Assembly: GCA_003136315.1 (NCBI GenBank)
Contig: PLDW01000409.1
Location: forward strand, 62,918 to 98,833
Source of the DNA: Gemmataceae bacterium
GTDB taxonomy: Bacteria > Planctomycetota > Planctomycetia > Gemmatales > Gemmataceae
Direction of reading: 5' to 3'
Length of the DNA stretch: 35,916 bases
A program made the position numbers and the translations under genes. The notes under the pieces are model-generated. The model searched no databases, was not told the origin of the DNA, and worked only from the letters and a program-made list of their open reading frames with translations. Below are positions 6,223 through 14,141 of the stretch, piece after piece; the first letter of the stretch is position 1, and each line of letters starts with the position of its first letter.

Positions 6223-7731
6223 TCAGCGACAAGAGGCCGGAAGGGTGCTGACGAACGGATACATGTTCCGTCGGTCAGGGTCGCACAAACCACAGAGGTT
6301 GTAGGGCTCAAACCCGTGTCGGGCGGCTGCCATGAATCGATCGGAATCCGAAGCGTCGACGGTCAGAGCCTGTCGGAAGAGCCGGTCCGCCATCTCACGA
6401 TAGCCAGGATGGTCTGCGAGCAGGAATGCCTCGTCAGGTCCGGCCTGGCCAGTTCGTTCCCGTTCCTCGCAGAACATCGCAGCTGCGAAGTACAACATGG
6501 TCACAGTAGCCATGACCGGGAAGCGGTCGAAGCAGGCGAAGCAGGTTCCGGTGATCTCGTCCACCCAGGCGAGTTCCCGCAACACAGCCCGGCCGTAGCC
6601 CGCCAGACGCTGCTCCCGTGTAGGGCTGCGCCAGTCCTCCGCCAGAAGTCGGCCGAGGCGGTTCACGGCGAAGAGAGTCTGCGCGATCCCCGGGCTTAAC
6701 CAGGCGTCGAGAAAACCGGCCGAGTGAGGGAGCAGAGCCCAGTTGGGGCCAGCCGCCTGGGTCAAACGGCGCTGGAGGCGGCCAGTTCGGACGAACGGCC
6801 GCACGGGTTCCGCCTCAGTGAACTGTCTTGCGAGGGAGGGGTAGGTGCGAAGCAACCGTTTCCACTCGGCTTCCGGTGTCTCGTCTGGCCGGATCGGGTG
6901 CGTCTCGGGGTCGAGCGAAAACCCGGCACTCGTCACCCCGTTCTCGAAGCGGAGCACCCACATCCACCCGCCATCAATAATCTGGTGCAAGGCTGCTGCA
7001 TCGCATGGGAACATGTGCTCCGCGGTGGCCGCCGGACCGGCCGTTTCTTGCAGCACGTCGTGCCACCGGGCCACACCGACGAAGTGCGAATACACAGCCC
7101 GAGAACGAGCACGCAAGCAGGAGGGATCCACCGATTCCAGGCCCAGCGGTTGGCTCAACGCCTGACCGTTCCCGGTCGCGTCCACAAGAAAGCCAGCGTG
7201 AATGCTTGCCGCACCGTCGGGCCTGATCCCTTCTAACTCCCAGCCTCGATCACTGTGCCGGATCGAGTGAATCTCCAGTCGGTCGAGATAAGGAACACCC
7301 TCTGCGATCGCACGGTTGACGAGGTGAGCATCGAATTCTGCCCGGAACCAGTGCGTATCCGCAATCGCATCGTCGGGGCTCGCAGCGACCAGGAGGGCGT
7401 TGGTATTGTGTGCCGTCGGGGTGAACGCCTTGCCCAGGTCGTGCCGGAAGAAGCTGAAGCCACGTTTCAGGCCGCAGGTGAGGTGGGGATAATTCGCCTT
7501 CCAGGTTCCGTACTTGGCGAACGGCCGGAGCCAGTCGAGGCCAAATCGGTCCGCGATGGCTGCAAGCTTGAAATCCGCCAGGGGGGTCGAGGATTCCCCG
7601 ATTGCAAACCGCGGGTGCGTACCTCGTTCGAGTAGCGCGACCGAGTAACCTAGTGTGCGTGCGATGATCGCGAGGAGGGTGCCGCCGAAGCCAGAGCCCA
7701 GAATGGCGAGGTCACAGTCGAGTCGGGTCAT
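6223..7731 (-). CDS. FAD-dependent oxidoreductase, tryptophan-halogenase-like
   Basis: A 502-residue cytoplasmic flavoprotein. Residues 7-17 form the FAD-binding strand and loop (DLAILGSGFGG, GxGxxG). GESSTPLADF at about 45-54 corresponds to the GES(T) flavin motif of flavin-dependent halogenases and related oxygenases. YGTWKANY at about 74-81 places a lysine near residue 78, close to the catalytic lysine of tryptophan halogenases. The motif GGWMWVL at about 254-260 resembles, but does not fully match, the halogenase signature GWxWxIP. FLVDATGNGQ at about 181-190 is the second FAD-binding motif. The protein could be a true halogenase or an oxygenase/reductase of the same superfamily. It is the last gene of the four-gene cluster; its ATG overlaps the radical SAM stop by four bases (translational coupling). 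A palindrome follows it. The substrate is unknown. Confidence 0.85.
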   Translation of the reverse strand: MTRLDCDLAILGSGFGGTLLAIIARTLGYSVALLERGTHPRFAIGESSTPLADFKLAAIADRFGLDWLRPFAKYGTWKANYPHLTCGLKRGFSFFRHDLGKAFTPTAHNTNALLVAASPDDAIADTHWFRAEFDAHLVNRAIAEGVPYLDRLEIHSIRHSDRGWELEGIRPDGAASIHAGFLVDATGNGQALSQPLGLESVDPSCLRARSRAVYSHFVGVARWHDVLQETAGPAATAEHMFPCDAAALHQIIDGGWMWVLRFENGVTSAGFSLDPETHPIRPDETPEAEWKRLLRTYPSLARQFTEAEPVRPFVRTGRLQRRLTQAAGPNWALLPHSAGFLDAWLSPGIAQTLFAVNRLGRLLAEDWRSPTREQRLAGYGRAVLRELAWVDEITGTCFACFDRFPVMATVTMLYFAAAMFCEERERTGQAGPDEAFLLADHPGYREMADRLFRQALTVDASDSDRFMAAARHGFEPYNLCGLCDPDRRNMYPFVSTLPASCR

Positions 7732-8657
7732 GGAGAGCCTCCCTGCTCGAACCTCTGGGTACGGTTTATCATTGCCAGCCGTGCAACCCGCTCAGCGCGG
7801 TTCGGGGCGTCGGGAGAGACGTTGTCGATGTCCCACATGTCGAGGAAGACCCGGCCGGTTCGGAGTGATAGGCCGTACTCCACCGCCTGCTCCAACGATT
7901 CGAGGGAGGGAGGGGCAAAGAGCCCCTGACGTGCGAGCTCTTCCATCGCACCATTGCCCTCCCGGGTTGGGATCAGGCTACAGCACTCGACTCCCACAGA
8001 GAATGCATAGTCGAGCGACCGACAGGCCCACTCCAAACCTTCCGCATCAGTCAGGTAAGGCGGGCGGACGAGGATGAATGCCCGCACGGCAACCGCTGCA
8101 TCGCGAAGCGAACGGACGGCACGGGCAAAGTCGTCCAGGGTCATCCCCTTATTCAACCTGGGAAGGATATCGGGGTGGACCGTCTCCAGCCCCATCGCCA
8201 CCTCGAAATCACCTGCGAGAAGGTTGCGAAATTCCCAGCACCGTCGGCCGACCAGTCTGGGGTGGCACTCGACGATGACCCGCTCGAACGGGGCCGCCAG
8301 TCTGGCGATCTCGATGTAGTCCTCGGGTGGAATGGCGCGAGCGTCGAAGAAACTTCCTGCGTTGTACAGTTTCAGGTGTTGAGCGGCCGGGAGTTGGTCG
8401 AGAGCCCAGCGGATCTGCTCCGGGACTTGCCCCGGAGCGACCGACTCGACAAGAGTGTTTTTCCACAGATCGCACATCAGGCAGCGGAAGGGGCATTCCC
8501 GGTTGGTCAGAAAGAGCGTGGCAACATCCAGCACCCGCCCATCGGCGGCGTATTCAGGTTCGACCAGCCAGGCGTACGGCCGATCAGCCGAGAGCCGGTT
8601 ACGGGGTGGCCGGTGGCTGAGGATCCAGTCATCCTGAAACTGCGGGAGCGGCTTCAT
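7728..8657 (-). CDS. Radical SAM protein of unknown substrate
   Basis: A 309-residue radical S-adenosylmethionine enzyme. The cluster motif CPFRCLMC (Cys55, Cys59, Cys62 from the chosen start; spacing CxxxCxxC) binds the [4Fe-4S] cluster that splits SAM. Downstream, LKLYNAGSFFDARAIP and VIVECHPRLV resemble the equivalent stretches of the Elp3/RaSEA (TIGR01210) group, and AMGLETVHPDILPRLNKG matches the conserved AxGLET segment of that group. There is no SPASM domain, since the C-terminal part lacks a Cys-rich region. I place the start at ATG 8657 because AGAGGG lies just upstream and the alternative at 8687 has no ribosome site; either way the gene overlaps the end of the asparagine-synthetase-like gene by about 30 bases or more. 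Its place in the cluster suggests it modifies the same unknown product. Confidence 0.88.
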   Translation of the reverse strand: MKPLPQFQDDWILSHRPPRNRLSADRPYAWLVEPEYAADGRVLDVATLFLTNRECPFRCLMCDLWKNTLVESVAPGQVPEQIRWALDQLPAAQHLKLYNAGSFFDARAIPPEDYIEIARLAAPFERVIVECHPRLVGRRCWEFRNLLAGDFEVAMGLETVHPDILPRLNKGMTLDDFARAVRSLRDAAVAVRAFILVRPPYLTDAEGLEWACRSLDYAFSVGVECCSLIPTREGNGAMEELARQGLFAPPSLESLEQAVEYGLSLRTGRVFLDMWDIDNVSPDAPNRAERVARLAMINRTQRFEQGGSP

Positions 8658-9972
8658 ACGCCCTCTGGAAGATCCGACGATATTCATCCGGGCCAGACGG
8701 AAAGAGCCCGTCCGCCTGACTTGCCGCCCCGTGTTGGAAACGACGTTTGGGGAAAATCGGCATGTCCAGCCCGGTCACCGCCTTGACTCCGGCGGCCACC
8801 ACCTGCCCTTTCAAGCCGTACAATCGCTCGTGATCCCAGGCGGTCAGCTCAATAAACGGGATGCCTTCGGCGACGGCGATCACTCCGGGGCAGACGAACG
8901 GGCTGAGTCCGATGAACCCGTTGACTGCAACCGGAGCGTATGTTCTGGCGTAACCGCGGCTTTGACCACCCGAGTAAGTGAGCGAATGCTTGATCGCCTG
9001 GACGCCCCACCCCTCCTGGTACAGCATGAGGTTATTGAGCACACTGCGGATGGTCAGTTCGGGATTTTCCTCGATCGGGTAGTCTTTCAGGTTCTCGTCC
9101 CCACCGTCGCCATCCAGTAGATACTTCCAGTCGGGGTAGCGAGTCCGGATGCCTCGGCAAAGGGCCACGGCCATCGCTGCGGACTGCACATCGAGTGGTT
9201 TGTAGTCCTCAATCACCCGAACGGCGTCCTCGATCCTCACCGCATCACGGGCAACCGGGATCGGTTCGAGGAACAGTTCGAGTCCAAGCCGACGGAGAAA
9301 CTCGCGCGCCTGTTCGAGGTCAGGGCCGTCACCACCCACCGCGAGCGTGAACGCTTTCAGGCGGCCTGGGCTCTCACCACGGCTGAGGAGAGCGTGATAC
9401 GTGAGCAAGAAGACTGCGCCACTATCGACACCGCCGGAGAAACACACACCGATCGGTTCCCGCGGTCCGACCCGATCAAGCCAGCGCGAGATTTCGTGGT
9501 AGGCAGCGCCGATGTACTGCTCCCCGATCATCGCCACATCCGCGGGCAAACTGTTCCGGGTCGGGGCAAAGAACCGGGTGTAGGTGGGGTTCGGGTCGGG
9601 GCAGCCGACCAGTTCGATCCGCACAACATGGTGGGCGGGGATCATCCGGGTGTAGGAGGGGTGGAACTGGCCGCCCAGACCGAGGGCCGCGAGTTGATTG
9701 CGGATGGCATCGATGCGATCGGCAACGATCAAGATCGGTCCGTCGTGCCATTTGGCGATAAAATACCGCATCAGGCGCCCGATCGTCCGGGCCAGGCTCA
9801 CGCTCTTCCCTTGTTGGCCCACAAGGGCGAATTCCCCGTCGATCCGCCGAACATCGTTGGTATCACCGCCGGCGACCAGGCCACGGGCCTCCTCGACCGT
9901 CATGTTATAGATGCGGTTGCCTGCGGGGTCGGTCAGATCGATGACCCGGGAGAGGGGAATCGGTTGGTGCAT
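8629..9972 (-). CDS. Asparagine-synthetase-like amidotransferase lacking the catalytic Cys
   Basis: A 447-residue protein with a C-terminal asparagine synthase domain: PP-loop SGGVDSG at residues 179-185, which adenylates a carboxylate with ATP, and a later LDGDGGDEN at about 287-294 that corresponds to the AsnB GxGGDE segment. True AsnB has Cys2 for glutamine hydrolysis; here the first residues are MHQPIPLS and the N-terminal domain, although showing a glutaminase-like IDGEFALV (about 44-51), lacks that Cys. This is the pattern of asparagine-synthetase relatives such as beta-lactam synthetases and some lasso-peptide cyclases, which form amide bonds without glutamine. The length is below AsnB (about 550-600). 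An internal ATG at 9903, four bases after the acyltransferase stop, is another possible start. It overlaps both neighbours, so it belongs to the four-gene operon. Its substrate is not known. Confidence 0.85.
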   Translation of the reverse strand: MHQPIPLSRVIDLTDPAGNRIYNMTVEEARGLVAGGDTNDVRRIDGEFALVGQQGKSVSLARTIGRLMRYFIAKWHDGPILIVADRIDAIRNQLAALGLGGQFHPSYTRMIPAHHVVRIELVGCPDPNPTYTRFFAPTRNSLPADVAMIGEQYIGAAYHEISRWLDRVGPREPIGVCFSGGVDSGAVFLLTYHALLSRGESPGRLKAFTLAVGGDGPDLEQAREFLRRLGLELFLEPIPVARDAVRIEDAVRVIEDYKPLDVQSAAMAVALCRGIRTRYPDWKYLLDGDGGDENLKDYPIEENPELTIRSVLNNLMLYQEGWGVQAIKHSLTYSGGQSRGYARTYAPVAVNGFIGLSPFVCPGVIAVAEGIPFIELTAWDHERLYGLKGQVVAAGVKAVTGLDMPIFPKRRFQHGAASQADGLFPSGPDEYRRIFQRAYEAAPAVSG

Positions 9973-11128
9973 GAGTCGGTTCTCGGAAGTGGCGGATGAC
10001 TCGGATGAGTGGGCCAGTGGAGAATGTTAGCAGGCCCCATCCAATCCGCCAAAGACCCCGCAGCAACGTCGGCCGGACGTGGATACGTGTGCGGATTCGC
10101 ACTAACCACTCCTTGAATTCCGCTGGCTTCACCTTTGCGAGCGGTCGCAGTCGAGAGTGGAGTGCGCTTTCCAACCGACCGAACAGCAACCCGCCACCAA
10201 TCGCTGCCACGACTGCGACCCACAGCACTTCGACCCGTCCGACCCATCCGAGTCGTGAAGCGGGATAGAGAACCGCTAACAGGATCGGACCGTGGAACAA
10301 GAAGAGTCCGTAGGTGCAGTCCCCGAGTCGAGCCAGGGGGTTCGACTCCTTCACCTGGGAGAACGTGACGGCCAGCCAAACGGCCCCGGCCGCCGCAAGC
10401 CCCATACAGCTCCAACCGAGTTCGGGTTGGATTGGCCGGGTCGAGATCACGTACAACAGGGCGACAACTGCCGACAGGACTGCCCACCGCCACTTCCTGC
10501 CACGATCCTTCAGTTGATACGTCAGCACCCCGAGTAAGAAGGGAACATTATAGACCGACAGCGCAATCGTGGGCCAGTTCGGGATCGGGTCGAAGTAGTA
10601 ACCGGGCCAGAAAACCATTTTGACGCTAATCGCAATCAGCCACACAGCCGACAGGATCGGCACGCCGCGACGGGCACCGAAGAGGCGCAGTCCTGCCAAA
10701 GCGACGGAGAGAAAGGCTTCGTACACCAACGACCACTCGACGCCGAGCAAGTAGGTGCATCCGGCCGGACCTGCTGGCCAGAGAGTCAACTCGGTCAAGT
10801 TGATAAAATAGATCAGCCACCGATGATACTCGGTGAAGACACGCAACCGCATCAGGACGACCACCCCAACCAGAGCCAGCCAGTACCCCGGGTATAATCG
10901 CAGGAACCGGGCGAGAAGGAACCGACCGGGCGAGGCAGTGCGGACGGCCTGCGCCAGCACAAATCCAGACACCGCGAAGAATAGCGGAACCGGGAAACCC
11001 CCGATGAGTCCATACCGGAGCCAGGAGAAGTCGATCCCAATGCGTTGAGGGGCATGGCACTCCAGGTGGTACAGAACCACCCCGATGGCCGCCGCGACAC
11101 GCAGGAGTTGAATGTTGTGGAACCGCAA
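9905..11128 (-). CDS. Acyltransferase 3 family membrane protein
   Basis: A 407-residue polytopic membrane protein of the acyltransferase-3 (OafA/NodX-like) family, which transfers acyl groups to sugars, peptidoglycan, lipids or small molecules. Key features are NIQLLRVAAAIGVVLYH near residue 20, with the catalytic His of the RxxA...H motif, GGFPVPLFFAVSGFVLA (about 43-60) and about ten hydrophobic helices, with a family-like FLFHGPILL segment near residue 270. The C-terminal ~80 residues are soluble and basic. It is the first gene of the cluster: its 3' end overlaps the asparagine-synthetase-like gene by about 68 bases. It probably adds an acyl group to the cluster product or an envelope component, but the donor and acceptor are unknown. 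The start at 11128 (MRFHNIQLL) places the first helix correctly. Confidence 0.9.
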   Translation of the reverse strand: MRFHNIQLLRVAAAIGVVLYHLECHAPQRIGIDFSWLRYGLIGGFPVPLFFAVSGFVLAQAVRTASPGRFLLARFLRLYPGYWLALVGVVVLMRLRVFTEYHRWLIYFINLTELTLWPAGPAGCTYLLGVEWSLVYEAFLSVALAGLRLFGARRGVPILSAVWLIAISVKMVFWPGYYFDPIPNWPTIALSVYNVPFLLGVLTYQLKDRGRKWRWAVLSAVVALLYVISTRPIQPELGWSCMGLAAAGAVWLAVTFSQVKESNPLARLGDCTYGLFLFHGPILLAVLYPASRLGWVGRVEVLWVAVVAAIGGGLLFGRLESALHSRLRPLAKVKPAEFKEWLVRIRTRIHVRPTLLRGLWRIGWGLLTFSTGPLIRVIRHFREPTHAPTDSPLPGHRSDRPRRQPHL

Positions 11129-11406
11129 TGTGATCCCTGAACCGAAACACCAATGGGCCAGCCTGTGCTGGAGCTTTCGGTTTGTCGGACCAACCAGGAT
11201 AAGATGGGCCTGTGACTAAAACTGACCGGCATTCTGGGTGAGCATGATTATTCGGATCAGGGTAATGAGGCGAACTGGGAAAGCTGTCAGTGGGCACACG
11301 AACACGAATCCAACTGATCCCTCCTGCCAGGGTAGCTGACCAATGGGGATGTGCCGTCGGATACGAGCGGTCACTCCGGAGGATGTCGGCCACTTGCAGG
11401 CAACGC

Positions 11407-11790
11407 CTACCGGCGATGGCGCCGCCTCGGGTGCCGTGGACGAGCCGTCGGTGAGCTTGGAAAAGGCCTGGCGTGGACTCCACTTCCTACTGACTGGCTC
11501 GGTCGGGCCTGGAGAATGGCCACTTGGGTTCCTTCTTGGCGGCGGTACGCCCGTCTGGTCAGGAGGCTGCGTCGGGCATCGAGGCACCCTGTGATATCGA
11601 GGACTCGCCGAACCTGGTCTGGCGGGATAACCTGTTCAAGCAGCAGTTTGTCGAGCACCCTGCCCGCCTGTCTTTCTGGCAGGATACTCTCTCGACGTTG
11701 GCGCTTCGTCTGCCGCTTCCCAGGCGGCTTCGGCTTCTTGCCGGTTCCCTTCGCGGCTTCCCTGGTAGTGAGGTCCTGAGTAAACCTAAA
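11407..11790 (-). pseudogene. Possible remnant of a coding sequence
   Basis: An open frame on the minus strand has no ATG in its first part but contains protein-like text: a Lys/Arg-rich stretch (GKKPKPPGKRQTK) followed by ERQAGRVLDKLLLEQVIPPDQVRRVL (about 11600-11690), which reads like a helix-rich domain start similar to GspE N-terminal segments. After about residue 90 the text becomes low complexity and looks out of frame. The nearest possible start is GTG at 11658. I read this as debris of a gene or a short unrecognised protein; it could also be chance. Confidence 0.25.
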
Positions 11791-11830
11791 CTACTAGGGG
11801 GCTGCGGCCTGCGCCTACGTGCAACGGTAT

Positions 11831-11931
11831 TGAACCACCCCCCAACCCCCTTCCCTAAAAAGGAAGGGGGAGTAGGAGGGAGTATTGACTTTCGTCTGTT
11901 TCCCAGTCGAAGGGTTTTGTCCGGTGGTCCC
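11831..11931 (+). repeat. C/G-tract dispersed element, full copy 3
   Basis: The same structure and orientation as 86-187: TGAACCACCCCCCAACCCC, a hairpin (CCCCCTTCC / GGAAGGGGG), and the second half with CCCAGTCGAAGGGTTTTGTC and CGGTGGTCCC. It ends 38 bases upstream of the nikR start, so it sits in the expected promoter or leader region of that gene. Confidence 0.75.
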
Positions 11932-11969
11932 AAGAACCCGGGAGTGCGTCTCCCGGCCGGAGAGCGGCC

Positions 11970-12431
11970 ATGTCGGAACTGGTGCGATTCTCGGTGTCGT
12001 TGGAAAAAGAGTTGCTCGATGAGTTCGATCGGTTCTGCACGGAGGGGAAATTCGCGACCCGGAGCGAGGCCATCCGCCAGTTGTTCCGGGAGAAGCTCAC
12101 CTCCACCGCCTGGGCAGCCGATGCGGCCGACGTCGCTGCCAGCCTGACGCTGGTCTACGACCATCACAAAACCCGGCTCACTGATAAGATGCTCGATCTC
12201 CAGCACGCCCACTCCGATCGGGTGGTATCGAGCATGCACGTTCACCTCGACCACGACCTTTGCCTGGAGGTGATCGTCCTTCGGGGGCCAGCCGCCGATC
12301 TCCAGGCCCTGGCATCGGAATTGACTGGGCTCAAGGGCATCCACCAGGCCCAACTCGTGATCGCCCGTGCGATGGCGGACGCGGGAAGTCCCGGCCACGA
12401 TCACCCCCATCCCCATCCCCACTCACATTGA
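11970..12431 (+). CDS. nikR: Nickel-responsive transcriptional regulator NikR
   Basis: A 153-residue cytoplasmic repressor. The N-terminal ribbon-helix-helix DNA-binding domain (VRFSVSLEKELLDEFDRF, residues 5-22, then TRSEAIRQLFREKL at 30-43) is joined to the ACT-like nickel-binding tetramerisation domain. The nickel ligands of E. coli NikR (three His and one Cys) correspond to the His around 79-81 (LQHAHSD), His90 and His92 (MHVHLDHD) and Cys98 (LCLEV). The length and order match the family; the last nine residues add a His-rich tail (DHPHPHPHSH) that may bind extra nickel. It should repress nickel uptake when nickel is sufficient. No nik or cbi transporter, urease or hydrogenase lies in the window. 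GGAG sits eight bases before the ATG. A short hairpin follows the stop. Confidence 0.95.
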   Translation: MSELVRFSVSLEKELLDEFDRFCTEGKFATRSEAIRQLFREKLTSTAWAADAADVAASLTLVYDHHKTRLTDKMLDLQHAHSDRVVSSMHVHLDHDLCLEVIVLRGPAADLQALASELTGLKGIHQAQLVIARAMADAGSPGHDHPHPHPHSH

Positions 12432-12438
12432 GTGGCGT

Positions 12439-12484
12439 CCCAGGGTTGTCACCCGGGCTATTATCCGCCGTCCCGTTGGGACGG
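12439..12484. repeat. Double hairpin after nikR
   Basis: An imperfect hairpin CCCAGGGTTGTCACCCGGG (12439-12457) is followed by a perfect 7-bp stem, CCGTCCC / GGGACGG, with a 3-nt loop (12468-12484). It starts seven bases after the nikR stop (12431). The CCCAGGG...CCCTGGG-type first hairpin also appears at 29771-29798 and 35795-35820. It may end the nikR transcript, although no T-run follows. Confidence 0.6.
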
Positions 12485-12643
12485 AAAGCCGGTGGATTGA
12501 GGGGGTGAGGGGGCCGTTAGAAAGTAGGCCAGGGGGCCTCCAGGATGTCCTTTCCTGGACTCATCCTCTCAGCCTGAGATTGCCGATGATGGATGGGGGC
12601 TACCGGTCGTACCGGTGGCGCAGATGCGCACGGGGGAAACGGG

Positions 12644-13966
12644 ATGCAGTTGCGTGTCATCCCGCTGGTTCTCGTTGGTGTCCTGGCAGTCGCTCTGAGC
12701 GCCTGCACTCGTCGGAATTGCGTACCGGACTCCCTCGCCACCAATCGGAATCTGGTTGACCTCTCGGCAGACCCAACCGCCCATCCCGTTATTACCAAGG
12801 GGTTGACTAGCGAGGTCGCGGCCGAATTTCGCCGCCACAGTGCCGGGCAACACCCACCTGGAGCTCGACCGTATACGTTTTTGGCGCTCTCCGGTGGGGG
12901 GTTATATGGCTCGTTCGGGGTCGGTGTGCTCCACGGCTGGACCGAATCGGGCTCACGTCCCACCTTCGACGTTGTGACCGGAATTAGTACCGGTGCGCTG
13001 ATGGCTCCTCTCGCGTTCCTCGGCCCTGCTTACGATAGTGTTCTGCAAGAGAACATGCTTGGAGTTAAGCGGGCCGACATCCTTCGAAGCCGATCGTTTC
13101 TGCGTATCCCCTTCGCCGATGCAATCTACAGCTCCCGCCCGATGGCGAGGCGGATCGAAGAAGTCTGTACACCGAAGGTGTTGGCCGAGGTAGCGGCCGC
13201 TCACGCGATGGGTCGGCGGCTCTACATTGGGACCACGAACATCGACAGCCGCCGTCTGGTGATCTGGGACATGGGGGCGATTGCCTCCCAGGGTACGGAA
13301 GAATCGACGAAACTCTTCCGGCAGATCCTTCTGGCGTCGAGTTCGATACCTGGCGCATTCCCACCTGTTCCGATCAAAGTGGAGATTGATGGCAAGGAGT
13401 ACGAGGAGTTGCATGTTGATGGTGGAGCGAGTGACGAAGTGATCTTTCGCTCATTCATGGTTGGCGATTTGAACCGCCTGGCCGGAGTCCCAGGAGCCCA
13501 GGCCCCGGCGGGATCGACTCTTTATGTGATCGAGAACGGAAAACTGTACGCCGATCCAAAATGCATCCGCCCACGGCTGACCGACATGATCTCGGCTTCG
13601 TTCCGGTCAATCATCTACGGGAAAGCCCGCGACGAACTCTACCGGATCTACCTGAACTGTCTGGAAACGGGGGTGGAGTTCCGGCTCCTGGCGACCCCCC
13701 AGGACTACCACCTGAAATCCAGCGGCGGGCTTGGTCTCACCTCAGACGACCAGCACCGATTATTCGAGCTAGGTGCCCTGCTGGGCTCACACGCTGGCTC
13801 TGGGGAAGGCTGGCGAGATGTCCCGCCGGGAACTGACCCGAGCGAGCAGGCCATGCCCCGGGCTGGCACCCGCTTCACCACCCAGGGCGGGTCGGGCGCA
13901 GCGTGCTACCCGCCACCGGTTGATGGGCGATCATCTTCACCGGGGCTCCCCGTCACCTCACGCTGA
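12644..13966 (+). CDS. Patatin-like phospholipase, predicted lipoprotein
   Basis: A 440-residue patatin-family acyl hydrolase with a lipoprotein signal (VIPLVLVGVLAVALSAC, lipidated Cys about 21). Catalytic features are complete: the oxyanion GGGLYG at 84-89, the nucleophile elbow GISTG with Ser115 (113-117), and the catalytic Asp in the DGG motif (HVDGG, Asp259). Such enzymes cut acyl chains from phospholipids, so it likely acts on membrane lipid outside the cytoplasm, tethered by its lipid anchor. I choose ATG 12644 (MQLRVIPL), preceded by GGGGGAAACGGG, over the in-frame ATG at 12593, because only this start puts the hydrophobic signal at the N terminus. The C-terminal ~60 residues are Pro/Gly-rich. 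The gene stands between nikR and phosphoglucomutase with no clear operon partner. Its regulation is not evident. Confidence 0.9.
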   Translation: MQLRVIPLVLVGVLAVALSACTRRNCVPDSLATNRNLVDLSADPTAHPVITKGLTSEVAAEFRRHSAGQHPPGARPYTFLALSGGGLYGSFGVGVLHGWTESGSRPTFDVVTGISTGALMAPLAFLGPAYDSVLQENMLGVKRADILRSRSFLRIPFADAIYSSRPMARRIEEVCTPKVLAEVAAAHAMGRRLYIGTTNIDSRRLVIWDMGAIASQGTEESTKLFRQILLASSSIPGAFPPVPIKVEIDGKEYEELHVDGGASDEVIFRSFMVGDLNRLAGVPGAQAPAGSTLYVIENGKLYADPKCIRPRLTDMISASFRSIIYGKARDELYRIYLNCLETGVEFRLLATPQDYHLKSSGGLGLTSDDQHRLFELGALLGSHAGSGEGWRDVPPGTDPSEQAMPRAGTRFTTQGGSGAACYPPPVDGRSSSPGLPVTSR

Positions 13967-14141
13967 CTGTCCGGTCGTCGGGAATCACCCGGCCTGATCG
14001 TCCGCACAGGCCATTTCCGCTGCCTTCCTGATAATACAACTCGGTGGCTGATGACCACGGGGGTGAGGCGGGCGTCATTCAATTCCGCAACTCCCGCAGC
14101 CACCCCCGATCCAGGGCCGGACTTGCGTGAGGCGCTGACAC

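Larger units (their letters stand above)
11129..11969. other. Intergenic region with a gene remnant and a repeat
   Basis: About 840 bases lie between the divergently transcribed acyltransferase (-) and NikR (+) genes, so promoters of both should be here. It contains a possible coding remnant on the minus strand (11407-11790, listed separately) and a full C/G-tract element at 11831-11931, only 38 bases before the nikR ATG. I did not find a NikR-type operator (inverted GTATGA-like half sites). Confidence 0.5.

Noticed and set aside
86-11931. The CCCTAA/TTAGGG-like strands as telomeric repeats.
   Set aside because: They are short, not tandem to any extent and are embedded in ordinary intergenic gaps; a bacterial chromosome is expected to be circular here.
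11559-12422. A 287-codon minus-strand open frame opposite nikR.
   Set aside because: It overlaps the strongly supported nikR gene and a repeat element, with no recognisable domain text.
12593-12643. Upstream ATG for the patatin-like gene.
   Set aside because: It would put 17 polar Gly-rich residues before the signal peptide; ATG 12644 has a G-rich ribosome site and gives a normal lipoprotein signal.
13967-14141. A GATAAT-like -10 box near 14030 as the pgm promoter.
   Set aside because: No acceptable -35 box lies 16-18 bases upstream, so it is not supported.
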